The position numbers and the translations under genes were made by a program. Shown one piece after another: positions 45,504-55,937 of a stretch of 64,000 nt of DNA; position 1 is the stretch's first letter, and each line of letters opens with the position of its first letter. Source of the stretch: Paenirhodobacter populi (GTDB lineage: Bacteria; Pseudomonadota; Alphaproteobacteria; Rhodobacterales; Rhodobacteraceae); NCBI RefSeq assembly GCF_004022215.1, contig NZ_SAUZ01000008.1, forward strand, positions 62,001-126,000. The letters run 5' to 3'. The notes under the pieces are model-generated. The model worked only from the letters and a program-made list of their open reading frames with translations. It had not been told where the DNA came from and did not search any database.

Positions 45504-46913
45504 TCAGCCCCGGTCGCGCATGTTGTAATAGGCCAGCGCCATGACCGCCCAGCCGGCGAACAGGCCAAGGAACAGCAGACCCGACAGGATCCAGCGCCGC
45601 GGGTAAAGGCTTTCCTGCGCCAGCGTCGGATTGATGTGGACGGCGACATAGCGGCTTTGGCGGCGCGCCTCGGCCCGGGCCTGCTCCATCGCCGCCATCG
45701 CCGCGGTATAGGCGGTGCGCGCGAATTCCAGATCGACCAGCAGGCCTTCGTATTGCCCGATCACGGTGGACATCGACTGTTCGTCGCCATCGGGTTCGCG
45801 CACGCGGGCGCGTTCCTCGGCGATCTGGTTGCGGATCGCGGCGATCTTGCGGTCGACCACCGTCAGGCGCGGATCGTTTTGCCCCGAGGCCTGCGGCAGC
45901 AGGGTTTCCTTTTCGATCAGCGCGCTGGCAAGCTGGCCCTGCAATGCGCCCAGCACCCCCATCTGCCCCTGCACGCCCTGCGCGGGATCGATGATGCTGT
46001 TCTGATCGCGGAACGCGCGGATCTGGCTGCTGAGGTCGCGCATCCTGTCCTGCGCCTCGGTCAGATCCTCGCTCGCGGCGCGCATCGTGTCGTCGCGGGC
46101 GATGGCGCTGAGCTGATTGACGAGATCGGCGGAATTGTCGATCACCGCCTGCGAAATCGCCACCGCATCCTCGGGCCGGAAGGCGTGGACCTCAAGGTTC
46201 AGGATGTTGGTATTGCTGTCGAGCGTCACCCGCACCATGCGTTGCCAGTAGTCCAGCATGTCCTCGGTCGTCGCGTCGTCGCCGAGGGAAAAGACCACAT
46301 CGCGCGGGTGCAGGTTGAAGATGTGGCGCAGGTCGAGCCGGGCGTCCACCTGTTGCATCAGCTCCTGCGAGCGGATGTAGTCATACAGCACCGCGCTTTC
46401 GGGGGCCGAGGTCTGACCGATCTGAGTGAAGGCGGCCAGCGTCGTCAGCGCGCCGGAAAAGCTTTCCGACCGGACCGAAAAGGCCGCGCGCGAATGATAC
46501 TGATCCGCCGCGCGCAGGAACAGATAGGACATCCCGACGATGCCGGGCAGCAGCACGACCAGCACGAAGCTCAGCAGCATCAGCCGGTGCCGCAGCCGCA
46601 GTTTGGGCGGTTCGAGCGGCGTCAGCGGCGCAGCGGAAGCCGCCGGCGCGGCCTTGGCGGTGGTCGGCGCAGGGGCCGGAGGCGCCTTGGCAACGGCGGG
46701 GGACGGCGTGGCCTTGGCGACCGCCGGGGGAGCCTTGGCCTCGGCCGGGGTTGGTGCCGCCTTGGCAGCGGCTGCTGGCGCCTTGGCCTCGGCCGGTGTC
46801 GTCTTGGCAACGGCCGGAGCCGCCTTGGTCTCGGCCGCAGCCGGAGCCGCCTTGGCTTCGGCCCCGGTTCCGACCTTTTGCACGGGCGCTGCGGGCGGCT
46901 GGCTGATCGTCAT
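45504..46913 (-). CDS. kpsE: Capsule export inner-membrane protein KpsE-like (PCP) with Ala/Pro/Lys-rich N-terminus
   Basis: Polysaccharide co-polymerase/export protein (469 aa) that bridges the inner-membrane ABC transporter and the outer-membrane KpsD. An unusual N-terminal region of about 95 residues repeats Ala-Pro-Lys motifs such as AKAAPA and EAKAPP. A membrane helix follows (LMLLSFVLVVLLPGIVGMSYLFL), then a long periplasmic coiled-coil part and a second helix near the end (SGLLFLGLFAGWAVMALAY). The core matches the KpsE/BexC/CtrB family; the repeat tail is extra. Confidence 0.88.
   Translation of the reverse strand: MTISQPPAAPVQKVGTGAEAKAAPAAAETKAAPAVAKTTPAEAKAPAAAAKAAPTPAEAKAPPAVAKATPSPAVAKAPPAPAPTTAKAAPAASAAPLTPLEPPKLRLRHRLMLLSFVLVVLLPGIVGMSYLFLRAADQYHSRAAFSVRSESFSGALTTLAAFTQIGQTSAPESAVLYDYIRSQELMQQVDARLDLRHIFNLHPRDVVFSLGDDATTEDMLDYWQRMVRVTLDSNTNILNLEVHAFRPEDAVAISQAVIDNSADLVNQLSAIARDDTMRAASEDLTEAQDRMRDLSSQIRAFRDQNSIIDPAQGVQGQMGVLGALQGQLASALIEKETLLPQASGQNDPRLTVVDRKIAAIRNQIAEERARVREPDGDEQSMSTVIGQYEGLLVDLEFARTAYTAAMAAMEQARAEARRQSRYVAVHINPTLAQESLYPRRWILSGLLFLGLFAGWAVMALAYYNMRDRG
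46600..46892 (-). repeat. Ala/Pro/Lys coding repeat in kpsE
   Basis: Imperfect tandem repeats encoding alternating Ala, Pro and Lys/Glu (residues about 8-105). Such tracts can expand or contract by replication slippage and usually encode an extended, disordered cytoplasmic tail. Confidence 0.65.
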
Positions 46914-46936
46914 GGCGTCCCCCTGTTCATCTTGCC

Positions 46937-48055
46937 CTATTGCAACTGGTTGCTGACGCCGAAGGTCGAGCCGATCAGGCCGAGCACCGTCCGCGCCGAG
47001 ACAACCGGCGATTCGGTCGCAAGAATAGTATCCCCCGGGTGAATGTCGAAATTCCGCGCGGCGAACAGCCCGTCCGCCGTGGTCAGATCAAGCGCGTAGA
47101 TCACCGAAGGCGCCGCGGGCCCACCGCTCTGGACATGATCCGGCGCATAATCGCGCAGCACCAGAACGCCCTTCAGATCGGCACGGTTGCTGGCCAGACC
47201 GCCGGATTTCGCCAGCGCCTGCAACGCGGTGATCCGGTCGCGGTCGAAGGCCATGAGCTGTTCCGATCCCGTCGCCCCCAGAATGGTGAAACGACGCTGA
47301 TCCTCGACCACCGCGATCCGGTCGCCGCCACGCAGCATCACATCGGGGGACCGGCCCTGCAACAGATCGGTCGCGCGGGCTTCGTAGATCGTCCCGCCGC
47401 GCATCAGCCGCACGACCGGATTTTGCAGCGACGGCTGAATGCCACCGGCGAGCGCGATCATCGACAGGATCGGCAGCCCCCCTTCCGGCAGCGGATAGCT
47501 GCCGGGGTTCAGCAGGCCGCTGACGGCGGAGACGGAATTCATCCGTCCCGGCTGCGCGGCAAGCTGCACCTCGGCGGTGGGCTGGCTCTTGCGGATTTCC
47601 TCGCGGATGCGATCCAGGGCGGCATCCGTGCTCATCCCCGAGATGCGCACCTTCCCGGCATAGGGCAGCGTCACGCTTCCGTCGGCCGCGACCTTCAGCC
47701 CGTTCAGTTCCGTGGAACGCTGGTTCGCCCCGTTCATCAGCGCATTCGGATCGTTGTCCCAGACCCGGATGCCAAGCTGATCGCCGGGGGCAAGCGTGAT
47801 CGCCCCCGCCGACCCGACCGAGCCGGGCCAGGGCCGGCGCAGCTCATCGGGGTCGGACGAGGCCCATTTGTTGATCGGCGTGACGTTGTTCCGCGACACC
47901 TGCACCACCGCGATTCCCAGTTCGCGCGCCTCTTCGGGCGTGGTGGCCGCGCCGCTCAGCACCTGAGAGGAGCGCGCGGCGCCTTGCGGCAGGGAACAGC
48001 CCGACATTGACATGGCACCGACTCCGACCAGAGCGATGAAAATCCTGATACTCAA
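46937..48055 (-). CDS. Polysaccharide export outer-membrane lipoprotein (KpsD/BexD/Wza type)
   Basis: Outer-membrane exporter of the capsule (372 aa). A lipoprotein signal ends in MSMSGC with Cys20. The poly_export domain follows (ITLAPGDQLGIRVWDNDPNALM and DGSVTLPYAGKVRISGMSTDAAL), then SLBB repeats (NPGSYPLPEGGLPILSMIALAGG). It begins with TTG preceded by GAGG. Length is nearer to BexD/Wza than to the longer E. coli KpsD. A short gap of 23 bases separates it from kpsE. Confidence 0.9.
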   Translation of the reverse strand: MSIRIFIALVGVGAMSMSGCSLPQGAARSSQVLSGAATTPEEARELGIAVVQVSRNNVTPINKWASSDPDELRRPWPGSVGSAGAITLAPGDQLGIRVWDNDPNALMNGANQRSTELNGLKVAADGSVTLPYAGKVRISGMSTDAALDRIREEIRKSQPTAEVQLAAQPGRMNSVSAVSGLLNPGSYPLPEGGLPILSMIALAGGIQPSLQNPVVRLMRGGTIYEARATDLLQGRSPDVMLRGGDRIAVVEDQRRFTILGATGSEQLMAFDRDRITALQALAKSGGLASNRADLKGVLVLRDYAPDHVQSGGPAAPSVIYALDLTTADGLFAARNFDIHPGDTILATESPVVSARTVLGLIGSTFGVSNQLQ

Positions 48056-48151
48056 GTTCCCGCCTCTGCTGCTCTGCGAACGGATATGCCTTCACGCCCC
48101 GGGCCTCGGAAAGGTGGGCAGTGCTTTGGACTTGTCCTAGCGGTAGATGGA

Positions 48152-49636
48152 TTATGCGACAACTGGTGTTTTCTGCAAATATGTCTCGATTCCGGGGGCG
48201 GGCCCGGCGGCCGGATGCCAGCGCTCCATTTCCTTGGCGTGACTGCCGCGGATGGTCAGCAGGTTTTTCTCGATCTTCGATCTGGCGGTGGCGAAGACAT
48301 CGGTCTGGCGCGCGGCCGGCTGGGTCAGGAATCGCTGACTGGTCTGCAGGATGACGCGCGCCGGACGCTCCAGCGCGACCAGCGCCGGATCCGGCACCCC
48401 GGCGGTATAGACCGAGACGACGCGGGCGAAGATCGCCGACAGGTAGCGGACCATGTAATCCGCCGAGGATCCGCCAAAGATCATCAGCGTTTCGTCGATC
48501 GCGGGGGTCGGGTTCTGCCAGATCTTTATGTTGCCGTGATGCAGGGCGAAATTGTCGAAGACGAGCTTTGCCGGATTGGGCCAGTCGGCGGAGGGGCGCA
48601 GGGCGCGGATGGCGGGCAGCATCTTGTCCCCCAGATCGCCGCGCCCCTCTTCCAGCCGATACCGCGCCGGGGGCTGCGCCGGGGTCAGGGTCCATCGTTT
48701 CAGCAGCGCCTCGCAGGTCAGGCGCGCACCGAAATCCGTCCAATGCGTCTCGGCCTTGTCGAAGGCATAGTCGCGATGCGGCGCCAGAACCGGCGCCGGC
48801 CAGAAAAATCCCGGCCGGTTGCCGAATTCGGACACGAACACGTCGATCAGCGGATATTTCGCCGGGGTCAGCGGATAGACATCCCCGAGCACCGTTTCCT
48901 TCGACGGCGCCACCAGAAAGGCCAGCGACCTGATCCCCGGCTGCGTCTTGGCCAGCGTCTCCATCCCGTCGAAATAACTGCGCCAGCCGGCCAGCCAATC
49001 CGCCTCGGGGTGGTAATTCCGGCTGTATTGCGCGGGGCTGTCGTTCGTGTCCCCCGCCAGAAAGAGCCAGCCGTTGCGCCCCTCCAGAACCGTCACCGAC
49101 CCCACCTTGATCGTGCCGAGGTCATGCGCCGTGCCCGCGATCTCGATCTGAACGGCAAAGGCCGCGGCCCCGGTTTCCACGATCCCCTTGAAGCCGCAAA
49201 GCCGCGCCTTGGGCCACAGCGCCTCGGGCAGCTTGCGGGCGCGCAGCGCATCGACCCGCGGGACCGAGGGAACCAACCGGATCACCTGTCCCTCCGCCAT
49301 CGTCAGCACGAGCGCATCGGGCACCTCGCCGGTTTCCGGGTCGAGCATCCACAGGTTGAGGTCGAACTGCCGCGTCCCATCCGCCTGCGACCGCCAGCCG
49401 ACGCGCATGGACCAGTGGATCCGGTGGCCCGCGAGGTCCTTGGACCCGCTCATCGGAAAGCTCGCCCCGGCAGCCTGCAACGATCCCCCCGTGGCCGGAT
49501 GTGTCGATGGGCGGGTGGGGTCTTTTTGGTCAGGCTGGCCAGTCATCTGATGCACTTGCTTGCGGGTAGATGCCCATGTCTGCGTCGGATGGACCATGAG
49601 ATCAACACCTGACAGGCGCATTGACCCCGATTTCAT
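48152..49636 (-). CDS. AlgX/AlgJ-like SGNH-type putative O-acetyltransferase
   Basis: A 494-aa protein with features of the alginate acetylation proteins AlgX and AlgJ: VLEGRNGWLFLAGDTNDSPAQY opens the catalytic domain, ETHWTDFGARL corresponds to the D/E-x-HW motif, and LMIFGGSSADYMVRYL holds the likely Ser. The first 60 residues are low in hydrophobicity and give no clear signal peptide, so its location is uncertain. The ATG at 49636 has GAGGG upstream; a second Met lies five codons in. First sizeable gene of the capsule operon; capsule O-acetylation is inferred. Confidence 0.7.
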   Translation of the reverse strand: MKSGSMRLSGVDLMVHPTQTWASTRKQVHQMTGQPDQKDPTRPSTHPATGGSLQAAGASFPMSGSKDLAGHRIHWSMRVGWRSQADGTRQFDLNLWMLDPETGEVPDALVLTMAEGQVIRLVPSVPRVDALRARKLPEALWPKARLCGFKGIVETGAAAFAVQIEIAGTAHDLGTIKVGSVTVLEGRNGWLFLAGDTNDSPAQYSRNYHPEADWLAGWRSYFDGMETLAKTQPGIRSLAFLVAPSKETVLGDVYPLTPAKYPLIDVFVSEFGNRPGFFWPAPVLAPHRDYAFDKAETHWTDFGARLTCEALLKRWTLTPAQPPARYRLEEGRGDLGDKMLPAIRALRPSADWPNPAKLVFDNFALHHGNIKIWQNPTPAIDETLMIFGGSSADYMVRYLSAIFARVVSVYTAGVPDPALVALERPARVILQTSQRFLTQPAARQTDVFATARSKIEKNLLTIRGSHAKEMERWHPAAGPAPGIETYLQKTPVVA

Positions 49637-49648
49637 CCGGAACAGCCC

Positions 49649-49864
49649 TCAAGCAAGTCCCACCTGCCGCGCGCGCAGGGCATTCGCGAACGCCTCGGCG
49701 TCCCGGCAGGCAAGCGCATCGGTGGTTTCCTTGCGGTGATCCGCCACGACCGTCCGCCCGCCGTATTGCCGGGAGATGAGGCGCAGCAGCCTGCCAGATG
49801 ATCGGAACGGGACCCGATGTGGAAAGAAACGCCGTGCCGGAGCTTTTTCTGGCGGAGCCTGCAT
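49649..49864 (-). CDS. Small hypothetical protein upstream of the AlgX-like gene
   Basis: An open frame of 71 aa on the operon strand, 12 bases before the AlgX-like start. The second half uses GC-rich third positions typical of neighbours (GGRTVVADHRKETTDALA), which favours coding. The first half does so less, and no ribosome site is visible. It could be a real small gene or the remnant of a longer one whose start was lost. No family recognised. Confidence 0.4.
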   Translation of the reverse strand: MQAPPEKAPARRFFPHRVPFRSSGRLLRLISRQYGGRTVVADHRKETTDALACRDAEAFANALRARQVGLA

Positions 49865-50227
49865 GATTCGTGCGGAAACAGATTATTCATTTCAGTATGA
49901 TATATACATTATGCCGCAATATATTCTGAAATAGCGGAGAAGATGGAATATTCTCTTTGCGCCCTGCCGTCGCCAGATTGCTGGCGATGACACATGACAC
50001 CGCGCTGATCCTTGCACCGCGCGCCGGTTGCGCAGGGGAACACGTTGGCGCCGGTGAATGCCACCCAAGAATATGAAAACCGTCCTTGCCGCCGCGCGGA
50101 AGGGGATCGGAGAGGCACCCGAACTGCCCGCCGCAACCGATGCGATGTCAAGGGCGCAGCGGCTCCCGCCCACGACCGGCGCAACTCGTCATCGGCGCGG
50201 CGCGGGCCTCATCGGCCCCTGCCCCCG
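49865..50227. other. Gap with an AT-rich island between the capsule operon and the DMT transporter
   Basis: About 360 bases. The part 49881-49945 is strikingly AT-rich for this genome and contains the inverted repeat ATTTCAG (49889-49895) / CTGAAAT (49926-49932) and CATAAT and TATATA-like elements, so it probably holds the capsule operon promoter on the minus strand. The remaining bases to 50227 show no supported gene; the frames there lack coding signs. Confidence 0.5.
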
Positions 50228-51124
50228 TCAGATCCGCGCCGCCGCGCGCCGCAGCACCCGTTCGCGCCAGATCGTGAACAGACCCGCCGCGGCGACCACC
50301 ACCGCCCCGATGACCGTCGAAGGCGCGGGCGACTGGTCCAGCAGGATGATCCCGATCAGGATCGACCAGACCATCGTCGAATATTCGAACGGCGCCAGCA
50401 GCGAGGCATGGGCGTGCCGCAGGCTCAGCGTGATGAGGATCTGCGCCATGCCGCCGAAAAATCCGCATCCGACCAGCAGCAGCAGCTGGAACGGCGTCGG
50501 CATCACCCATCCCATGAAGATGGTGGCAAGCCCGATCCCCGTCGTCATCAACGAGAAATACAGCACGATCGCGCCGGGCTGTTCGCTTTCGTTCAGATGC
50601 CGGATCTGGACTGAGGAAACGGCCGAACACAGCGCCGCGATCAGCGCCGCCGTGCTGCCGATGATGGCGGCGTTGCGCATCCCCTCTCCGCCGATCTGCA
50701 AATGCGGTGACAGCATGATCAGCACGCCGAGGAAGCCGACGACGACCGCCGTCCAGCGATAGATCCGCACCTTCTCGCGCAGGAAGACCGCGGCGAGGAA
50801 GACGGTGAACAGCGGCGCCGCATAGCTCAGCGCCGTGGCATCGGCGAGCGGGATATAGGCCAGCGCGAGGTAGTTGAAGAACATCCCCCCCGTCCCTGAC
50901 ACCCCGCGCACCAGATGGCCGCCGAAATTGCGCGTCCGCACGAGGGCGAGCACATGCCCCTGCATCGCCAGCCAGATCAGCAGCGGCAGCAGCGCCACGA
51001 AGGACCGGAAGAACACCACCTGTCCGGTGGGGACCGCCCCGTCCAGCCCCTTGACGCAGGCCAGCATGAGCGTCGCGCAAAGCGCGGACAGGATCTTCAG
51101 GATGATGCCGTTTCTGGAATTCAC
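50228..51124 (-). CDS. EamA/DMT-superfamily permease
   Basis: A 298-aa inner-membrane protein with ten predicted helices in two EamA repeats, as in drug/metabolite transporters (RhtA/YdcZ-like). FFRSFVALLPLLIWLAM and LADATALSYAAPLFTVFLAAVFLREKV mark the first repeat; LLAPFEYSTMVWSILIGIILLDQ the second. The GTG start at 51124 follows CGGAGG; longer starts lack a ribosome site. Transcribed away from the carboxylase operon. The substrate cannot be told. Confidence 0.88.
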   Translation of the reverse strand: MNSRNGIILKILSALCATLMLACVKGLDGAVPTGQVVFFRSFVALLPLLIWLAMQGHVLALVRTRNFGGHLVRGVSGTGGMFFNYLALAYIPLADATALSYAAPLFTVFLAAVFLREKVRIYRWTAVVVGFLGVLIMLSPHLQIGGEGMRNAAIIGSTAALIAALCSAVSSVQIRHLNESEQPGAIVLYFSLMTTGIGLATIFMGWVMPTPFQLLLLVGCGFFGGMAQILITLSLRHAHASLLAPFEYSTMVWSILIGIILLDQSPAPSTVIGAVVVAAAGLFTIWRERVLRRAAARI

Positions 51125-51336
51125 GCGGACCTCCGGGAAGCGAGCGCACGGGTGGGCCGCGCGACCCCTGCTACTCATCATTCCCGGTGCCGCCTGTGAA
51201 CCTCTGATCCGCATCCATTGGAAAGTTGTCTGACCCTATCAGCCGGATGTTTGTGTTAATTCCGGGCAACACCCCGCACAAAAGCCCGCGTCGTCAACAG
51301 GGGCGCGGAACCGTCCCTCCACTGCTGCAGGCCGAT

Positions 51337-51725
51337 ATGGATATTTCAAAAATCAGGTCCCTCATCGAGATATTCGGCCAGTCCCGTCTGGCCGAGCTGG
51401 TCGTTTCGGAAGAGGGCACGACCGTGCGCATCCTGCGCGGCGAGGCCGCCCCCGAGGCATCGGCGACCGTCGCGCCGCCGCCACCGAAAGAGGCGCCCCA
51501 TTCCATCCGCGCGCCGATGTTCGGCATCGTCCACGCCACCCCGAATCCGGGCGCCGCGCCCTTCGTGTCGCCGGGCGACAAGGTGGAACCGGGCCAGCCC
51601 CTCTGCGTCATCGAGGCGATGAAGGTCTTCAGCGTCATCGCCGCCGACCGCGCGGGCACCATCGCCCGCATCCTGTTCGAGGACGGCGCCGAGGTGGACG
51701 TCGACCAGCCCTTGGTGGAATACGC

Positions 51726-51729
<4 letters not shown>
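51337..51729 (+). CDS. Biotin carboxyl carrier protein (AccB-like)
   Basis: A 130-aa biotin carrier. The N-terminal 35 residues form the AccB helix-strand region, a Pro/Ala linker ([10 protein letters not shown]) follows, then the biotinyl domain. The biotinylated lysine is Lys96 in [10 protein letters not shown] (EAMKV instead of EAMKM). The start MDISKIRSL at 51337 has only a weak ribosome site. The stop overlaps the accC start. Probably dedicated to the local carboxylase/oxoprolinase complex rather than to general acetyl-CoA carboxylase. Confidence 0.9.
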
Positions 51730-53080
<1,351 letters not shown>

Positions 53081-53084
<4 letters not shown>

Positions 53085-53452
53085 TGGACAGGCTGACGGA
53101 TCCCGAAACGCTTCTGAACCTCGCGCATTGGCTCGAAGCGGCGTCGCTGAGTTCGATCGAGATCGAGCATGAGGGCACCCGCGTCGTCGTCCGGGTGGGC
53201 GCGGTGGCCGAAGTCTCGCGCCCGCAGGCGACCGCCGTCACCGCGCCCATCGCCGGGCAGGTGCTGAACGCCCATCCCCTGCGCGCTGCGGTCACGGATG
53301 TGGCGGCGGGCGAGGCGGCGGCCTTCGTGCAGGTCGGGCCGATCCTCGTGCCCGTTCCCGCGCCCACGGCCGGGCATGTGACGGGCCGGACGGCCGCCGA
53401 CGGCGCGCTGGCCGGTCATGGCGACACTCTCCTTTCGCTGGAGGCGAAATGA
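53081..53452 (+). CDS. AccB-like protein lacking the biotinylation lysine
   Basis: A 123-aa protein whose first half matches the adjacent AccB-like protein ([24 protein letters not shown] versus a similar stretch there). A biotinyl/lipoyl-type domain follows ([16 protein letters not shown], then [14 protein letters not shown]). Where the functional carrier has EAMKV, this one reads VGPIL, so it cannot be biotinylated at that site. It may be a structural subunit, adaptor or decaying duplicate. Overlapping starts on both sides show it is kept in the operon. Confidence 0.8.
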
Positions 53453-54138
53453 ACACCCTAGCCACCCCCGCGATCGCCGCCGCGACCGAAGCGGCGAAAA
53501 TATCGATGATCGGCAGCCGGGCCTTTCTGGTCGAGGCACCCGGTGCGTTCGATCTGCCCGCGCAACGGCGGATCTGGGCGCTGGCACAGGCGCTGGAAGC
53601 GCAGCCCGACGTGCAGGAACTCGTGCCGGGCATGACCAACCTGCTGGTGCTGCTGAAGGCCACCCCCGCCGATCCGCAGGCAGTGTTGACCCGCCTGCGC
53701 GACGCATGGGCCGCAAGCGCCGAGCTGGACCGCCCCGGCCGCCTGATCGAGATCCCCGTGCATTACGGCGGCGAGATGGGCGCCGACCTGCCCGCGATCT
53801 GCGATTTCAGCGGCCTGCCCGCCGCCGAGGTGATCGCCCGCCATCACGCGCGGACCTACACGGTCTTCGCGCTCGGCTCGGCGCCCGGGTTCGGCTATCT
53901 GCACGGGCTCGATCCCGCGATCTTCATGCCGCGCAAGAAGGTGCCCTCGCTGAACATGCCGAGGGGCACGGTGACCATCGGCGGGATGCAGGCCGGGGTG
54001 TCGGTGCTGACCGGGCCGAACGGCTGGAACGCGCTCGGCTATGCCGAGATCGAGGTCTTCGACCCCCATGCCGCCCATCCCGCATTGATGGCGCCGGGCG
54101 ATACGGTGCGTTTTCTGCCCGAGAGGATCGAGCTGTGA
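53449..54138 (+). CDS. pxpB: 5-oxoprolinase subunit PxpB (KipI family)
   Basis: KipI/PxpB protein (229 aa), a subunit of the ATP-dependent 5-oxoprolinase and homologous to part of the urea carboxylase carboxyltransferase domain. IPVHYGGEMGADLPAI, LGSAPGFGYLHGLDPAIF and VPSLNMPRGTVTIGGMQAGV are conserved. The stop shares a base with the pxpC start. Family is sure; whether the complex acts on 5-oxoproline or another amide is open because of the biotin genes next to it. Confidence 0.92.
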   Translation: MNTLATPAIAAATEAAKISMIGSRAFLVEAPGAFDLPAQRRIWALAQALEAQPDVQELVPGMTNLLVLLKATPADPQAVLTRLRDAWAASAELDRPGRLIEIPVHYGGEMGADLPAICDFSGLPAAEVIARHHARTYTVFALGSAPGFGYLHGLDPAIFMPRKKVPSLNMPRGTVTIGGMQAGVSVLTGPNGWNALGYAEIEVFDPHAAHPALMAPGDTVRFLPERIEL

Positions 54139-55160
54139 TGGAGATACTGGCAACCGGCCCGCTGAACACGGTGCAGGATCTGGGGCGTTTCGGCTACCGC
54201 AACGTCGGCGTGACGACGAGCGGCGCGATGGACCCGCTGGCCCTGCGCGCGGCCAACCTCCTGCTGGGCAATGCCGAGACCGCCGCGGCGGTCGAGGTGC
54301 AGACCTTCCCCTTCCGCCTGCGGTTCGATCAGGACGGCGCGATCGCCATCACCGGCGCCGATTGCCGGCCGGTTCTGGACGGCATGCCGCTGCCGCCGTG
54401 GTGGGCGCTGCCGGTGCGCGCCGGGCAGGTGCTCGACCTGACCGCCCCGGTCAGCGGCGCGCGGAGCTATCTGGCCATCGCGGGCGGCATCGATGTGCCG
54501 GTGGTGCTGGGATCGCGCTCGACGGCCCTGCGCGGCGATTTCGGCGGGCTCGACGGGCGCGCGCTGCAACAGGGCGACCGGCTGGCGGCCTGCACCGCCC
54601 CCCCGCCCGACCTGCCTGCCACGGGCCTTGGCGTGGTGCCGCCCGAAACTGCGCTGGCCGCATATTTCCCCGCCCGCGACGAGACCGGCACGCTGGTGCT
54701 GCGGGCCCTGCCCTCGGGCGAGCATGACCTGTTCGGGCGCGATGCGGAACGGTTCTGGGCGCAGGAATGGAAGATCTCGGCGCAAAGCAACCGCACCGGC
54801 TACCGGCTGTCGGGCGATCCGATCCACCCCGACACGCCGGTCGAGATGCGCTCGCACGGGCTGGTTCCGGGCGTGGTGCAGGTCCCCCCGGCGGGCGAGC
54901 CGATCATCCAGATGAGCGACGCCAACACCGCGGGCGGCTATCCCAAGATCGCCGGGGTGATCGAGATCGACCTGTGGCGGCTGGGTCAGGCGCGGATCGG
55001 CAGCCGGATCCGGCTGGAACGCTCGGATGTCGCCACCGCCATCGCCGCCGAAAAGGCGGTCGAGGCATGGCTTTCCGACATCCGCCACACGGCGGCAATG
55101 GTCACAGATGCGCTGGCCGGGATGGCCGGGCGACAGGGAAGGAACAAGGATGAAGATTGA
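54138..55160 (+). CDS. pxpC: 5-oxoprolinase subunit PxpC (KipA family, biotin-dependent carboxyltransferase-like)
   Basis: KipA/PxpC protein (340 aa), partner of PxpB. The opening MEILATGPLNTVQDLGRFGYRNVGVTTSGAMD is diagnostic, followed by LLGN-ETAAAVEV and the late KISAQSNRTGYRLSG and GGYPKIAGVI. The start ATG at 54138 overlaps the pxpB stop, and a longer frame upstream is spurious. Overlaps pxpA by 11 bases. In urea carboxylase the same two domains are fused to a biotin carboxylase and a BCCP. Confidence 0.92.
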   Translation: MEILATGPLNTVQDLGRFGYRNVGVTTSGAMDPLALRAANLLLGNAETAAAVEVQTFPFRLRFDQDGAIAITGADCRPVLDGMPLPPWWALPVRAGQVLDLTAPVSGARSYLAIAGGIDVPVVLGSRSTALRGDFGGLDGRALQQGDRLAACTAPPPDLPATGLGVVPPETALAAYFPARDETGTLVLRALPSGEHDLFGRDAERFWAQEWKISAQSNRTGYRLSGDPIHPDTPVEMRSHGLVPGVVQVPPAGEPIIQMSDANTAGGYPKIAGVIEIDLWRLGQARIGSRIRLERSDVATAIAAEKAVEAWLSDIRHTAAMVTDALAGMAGRQGRNKDED

Positions 55161-55917
55161 CCTCAATTCCGACATGGGCGAGGGCTTCGGCGTTTTCCGG
55201 GTGACGGATGACGACGCGCTGATGGGGGTGGTGTCCTCGGCCAATATCGCCTGCGGCTTCCACGCCGGTGATCCGCAGATCATGACGCGCATGGTCCGTC
55301 AGGCAAAGGCGCGCGGCGTCGGCATCGGGGCGCATCCCGGCCTGCCCGACCTGCAGGGCTTCGGCCGGCGCGAGCTGCCCTTTTCGCATGACGAGATCCG
55401 CCAGCAGATGCTGTATCAGATCGGCGCGCTGACGGCGATCGCGAAGGCCGAGGGCACGCGCGTGTCCCATGTCAGCTTCCACGCGGCGATGGGCAACATG
55501 ATCAACCGCGATCCGGCGCTGGCCGATCTGTGCATCGCGGCGATCAAGGCGGTCGATCCCGATCTGATCGTGTTTTCCATGCCGGACACCGAGGTCGAGC
55601 GCGCCGCCAAGGCCGCCGGGCTGAAGACGCTGACCCTGTTCCTTGCCGACCGGGCCTATGACGCGCAGGGCCATCTGGTGCCGCGCGGCGTGCCGAATTC
55701 GGTCATCACCGCCGAACCCGCCGTCCGCGCGCGGGTGCGGCAGTTCCTGACCGAAGCGACGGTCACAACGATCGAGGGGAACATCCTGCCGGTGCGGGCG
55801 CGCTCGATCCTGATCCACAGCGACACGCCCGGCTCGCTCGACCTTGCCCGCATCGTGCGCAGCGAGATCGAGGCCGCGGGCGGCACTGTCGCCCCGGCGC
55901 GCGAGGTTCTTGCCTGA
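55150..55917 (+). CDS. pxpA: 5-oxoprolinase subunit PxpA (LamB/YcsF family)
   Basis: PxpA (255 aa), the third subunit needed for 5-oxoproline cleavage. MKIDLNSDMGEGFGVF, SANIACGFHAGDP, GAHPGLPDLQGFGRR and HVSFHAAMGNM are hallmark segments. The start at 55150 is within the pxpC end. Followed by a bidirectional terminator. Its presence points to oxoproline or a related cyclic amide, whereas urea carboxylase clusters normally lack it. Confidence 0.93.
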   Translation: MKIDLNSDMGEGFGVFRVTDDDALMGVVSSANIACGFHAGDPQIMTRMVRQAKARGVGIGAHPGLPDLQGFGRRELPFSHDEIRQQMLYQIGALTAIAKAEGTRVSHVSFHAAMGNMINRDPALADLCIAAIKAVDPDLIVFSMPDTEVERAAKAAGLKTLTLFLADRAYDAQGHLVPRGVPNSVITAEPAVRARVRQFLTEATVTTIEGNILPVRARSILIHSDTPGSLDLARIVRSEIEAAGGTVAPAREVLA

Positions 55918-55937
55918 ACCGCCCTCCCCGGCAACGC

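Noticed and set aside
49892-50173. 93-codon minus-strand frame beside the capsule operon
   Set aside because: Crosses the AT-rich promoter-like island and shows no codon bias.
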